A DNA stretch of 64,000 nt. Origin: Actinomycetota bacterium (GTDB lineage: Bacteria; Actinomycetota; Acidimicrobiia; Acidimicrobiales; Ilumatobacteraceae). Positions 62,542-64,000 of this stretch are shown piece by piece. Under the pieces are notes generated by a model that searched no databases, was not told where the DNA came from, and was given only the letters and a program-made list of their open reading frames with translations. Numbering within the stretch: the stretch's first letter is position 1; the number at the start of each line of letters is the position of its first letter. A program made the position numbers and the translations under genes. The stretch spans positions 81,841-145,840 of the forward strand of contig JAPLAA010000060.1 of assembly GCA_026393475.1 (NCBI GenBank), read 5' to 3'.

Positions 62542-62793
62542 GTGGACCTCGAGATCGACCTGCGGGCCGACCTGAACGCACAGGACGACGACGGCAACGG
62601 GTGGTCGCTGATGCGCGACGCACGCGACGTGTCCCGCATCGTGCCCGGCGCCATGGTGCTGGCCGGGAACGAGCACGCGCGGGCCGTGGTGCGAGTGCTG
62701 CAGGTCGATGACGACGGCCAGGTCCACTTCACGATCCTCCCCGGACCGGTTAGCAAGAACCGCCACCTGCTGGACAGAGCTGCGGCGACCTGA
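62542..62793 (+). CDS. Small hypothetical protein of the integrase operon
   Basis: 83 aa, rich in Asp and Glu in its first half (VDLEIDLRADLNAQDDDGNGW) and beta-rich after (AMVLAGNEHARAVVRVLQVDDDGQVHFTILPG). An ATG at 62512 in frame would add ten Arg-rich residues, but AAGGAGG sits about 6 nt before this GTG, so I prefer it. Function is unknown. It begins about 30 nt after the preceding stop. Confidence 0.6.
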   Translation: MDLEIDLRADLNAQDDDGNGWSLMRDARDVSRIVPGAMVLAGNEHARAVVRVLQVDDDGQVHFTILPGPVSKNRHLLDRAAAT

Positions 62794-62891
62794 CGGCCGA
62801 CTCCCGGAGATCGGTTCGCACGATCTGTGCGCCCTTCAGAGACTTCCCACCGCCAGATCAACCAGGCAGTTCTGGCGCAGAGAGCTCGTCG

Positions 62892-62897
62892 TACAAT
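62892..62897 (+). promoter_or_regulatory. -10 element TACAAT
   Basis: TACAAT lies 28 nt upstream of the lipoprotein ATG. No good -35 is evident at 17-18 bp. It separates the lipoprotein gene from the integrase operon. Confidence 0.45.
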
Positions 62898-62925
62898 GGG
62901 TCGACGAGGCGAGGACTGATCATCT

Positions 62926-63846
62926 ATGTCGGCTATCAAATGTGCTTTGCGCTCCTCGTGTCGGCTGGTCGCTGTTGGAATCGTTGCGGTCGCGTCAGCG
63001 TGTGGATCCGAAGGTTCATCGACCCCCACGCAGGTTTCGCCGTCGGAGACACTGAGGGATCGATCGGACACCACACCCGCCGTCGTTGACTATTCGACCG
63101 CGTTGCTCCCTTCGACGACCGAAGCAACACCGGACTCACTGATGGTCGGCTCTTCTGCCGTCGGCGTCGAGTCTTCGATCGACGACATCGTGTTTCCTGC
63201 CTCGGACGGCACTGCCTCGCCCGACACGATGGTCGAGTGCTGGGGCACCCGATTGCCTCTGAGCGCGCTGCTGGAAATGCCGCTCCTCGCCGATCTCAAC
63301 CTTCCCGACATCGAAGCAGCCTTGGAGTCGGCAGGTGCGCTCGTTGACTTCGCCGAAGCAGCTTCGGTTCCGTGGATGGTGCTGACACGCACACCAACCC
63401 GGATCGAACTCATCGCGTTCGAGAACGAACTGCAATCGAGCTTGGCCCTCGAAAACAGGGAAGGCGAATGGCGATTCGCGGGCGGGGGAAGGGGAGGACC
63501 GCCCTGCACTGCGCTCACGGTGCTGCCGGAAGGGCTCGGCGAGGTCAACTGGATCGTAGATCCGGCATTTGGTGCGCCTGCCGCGTCCGACTCCGTCCTT
63601 CATCTGCTCGCCACAGAGCGCGAGTGTGCAAGCGGTCGGCCAATGGATGACCGTCTCATCGGCCCGAGAGTTGAAGAGACAGAGACAGCTGTACGGATCA
63701 CCTTCGCGGTGACTCCACTGCCCGGCGATCAGAACTGTCCGAGCAACCCCGCGACCCCGATCACCATCGCGCTCAAAGCGCCCCTGGGCCAGCGCGCCAT
63801 GATCGAGGGCCGGTCACTCGGAGTCATCACCGACCTGCTCGCCTGA
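62926..63846 (+). CDS. Putative lipoprotein, unknown function
   Basis: 306 aa with a lipoprotein signal ending VASAC (lipidated Cys26), then a Ser/Thr-rich spacer of about 60 residues. A soluble domain follows with four cysteines (VECWG, GGPPCTA, ATERECAS, GDQNCPS) that could make two disulfides. A Gly-rich loop (FAGGGRGGPPC) lies mid-domain. No family is recognised. Codon use is less GC-biased than in the window's core genes, consistent with a transferred segment next to the integrase. Confidence 0.7.
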   Translation: MSAIKCALRSSCRLVAVGIVAVASACGSEGSSTPTQVSPSETLRDRSDTTPAVVDYSTALLPSTTEATPDSLMVGSSAVGVESSIDDIVFPASDGTASPDTMVECWGTRLPLSALLEMPLLADLNLPDIEAALESAGALVDFAEAASVPWMVLTRTPTRIELIAFENELQSSLALENREGEWRFAGGGRGGPPCTALTVLPEGLGEVNWIVDPAFGAPAASDSVLHLLATERECASGRPMDDRLIGPRVEETETAVRITFAVTPLPGDQNCPSNPATPITIALKAPLGQRAMIEGRSLGVITDLLA

Positions 63847-64000
63847 CCAAGACACCGGGCGAGCAGATTGCCCTGATGGAGGATGTGATGCAAGGCGGTG
63901 CGGTGATTCGTAGCGTCGTGGGTCTGGTCGGGTGTGTCTCTCGAATGCCCTGTCACCGTGAGGTTGGCTTCCGAACGAATCGACCATCCGGCCAGATCCA
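63847..64000. other. No feature seen at the right edge
   Basis: The last 154 bp after the lipoprotein gene contain no supported gene, hairpin terminator or repeat. Confidence 0.4.

Overview
The window is GC-rich, densely coding actinobacterial DNA. Gene content and style point to an Acidimicrobiia (Ilumatobacter-like) chromosome: G/C-ending codons, many GTG starts, start codons sitting 6-10 nt below a TANNNT -10 element, a NarL/FixJ two-component pair, a DUF222-HNH gene, homospermidine synthase and PhoX-type secreted proteins. The lineage is inferred from style, not from a marker gene. No rRNA, tRNA or CRISPR array was found.

Layout. 0-8.8 kb: a Tat-exported PhoX-like protein, a 2OG-Fe(II) oxygenase with an SCP2 protein, a membrane protein, serA, pyrF, a [3Fe-4S] ferredoxin and small secreted proteins. 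8.8-10.8 kb: leuA behind a complete attenuator (promoter, leader peptide with five consecutive Leu codons, hairpin, terminator). 10.8-20.2 kb: a DUF222-HNH gene bracketed by identical palindromic repeats, a DUF2652 protein, hss with a coupled 47-aa reading frame, a histidine kinase/response regulator pair and an acyl-CoA synthetase. 20.8-34.9 kb: a six-gene operon, discussed below. 34.8-50 kb: an RNA methyltransferase, a DEAD-box helicase, leuCD with a divergent IclR regulator, nadABC, an FKBP lipoprotein, an MFS exporter, an ABC1 kinase, an alpha/beta hydrolase and greA. 50-61 kb: an AraC regulator divergent from a proline-catabolic fusion enzyme, leuB-ilvE, a 950-bp non-coding region ending in an isoleucine attenuator, cimA and an acyl-CoA dehydrogenase. 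61-64 kb: a tyrosine recombinase with small coupled genes and a lipoprotein, which looks like the edge of an integrated element.

The most unusual locus is the operon at 20.78-34.94 kb. It encodes a 2017-aa secreted beta-helix protein, three consecutive two-cupredoxin-domain proteins, a single-pass protein with an HGHG motif and a CopC-CopD copper protein. The copper ligands of one multicopper oxidase appear to be divided between two polypeptides. The first has a complete type 1 site and half of the trinuclear cluster in its N-terminal domain. The second has two HxH pairs in its C-terminal domain. The third has none. The simplest reading is a heterotrimer of two-domain subunits, a six-cupredoxin ring, that keeps one of the three interface active sites, with CopCD handling copper. 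This is inference from motifs.

Metabolically, the window carries much of branched-chain amino acid synthesis (leuA, leuB, leuCD, ilvE, cimA) in separate transcription units with distinct controls: a Leu leader for leuA, an Ile leader for cimA and an IclR (LtbR/NdgR-type) regulator beside leuCD. NAD synthesis de novo (nadABC), serine (serA) and pyrimidine (pyrF) genes complete the anabolic set.
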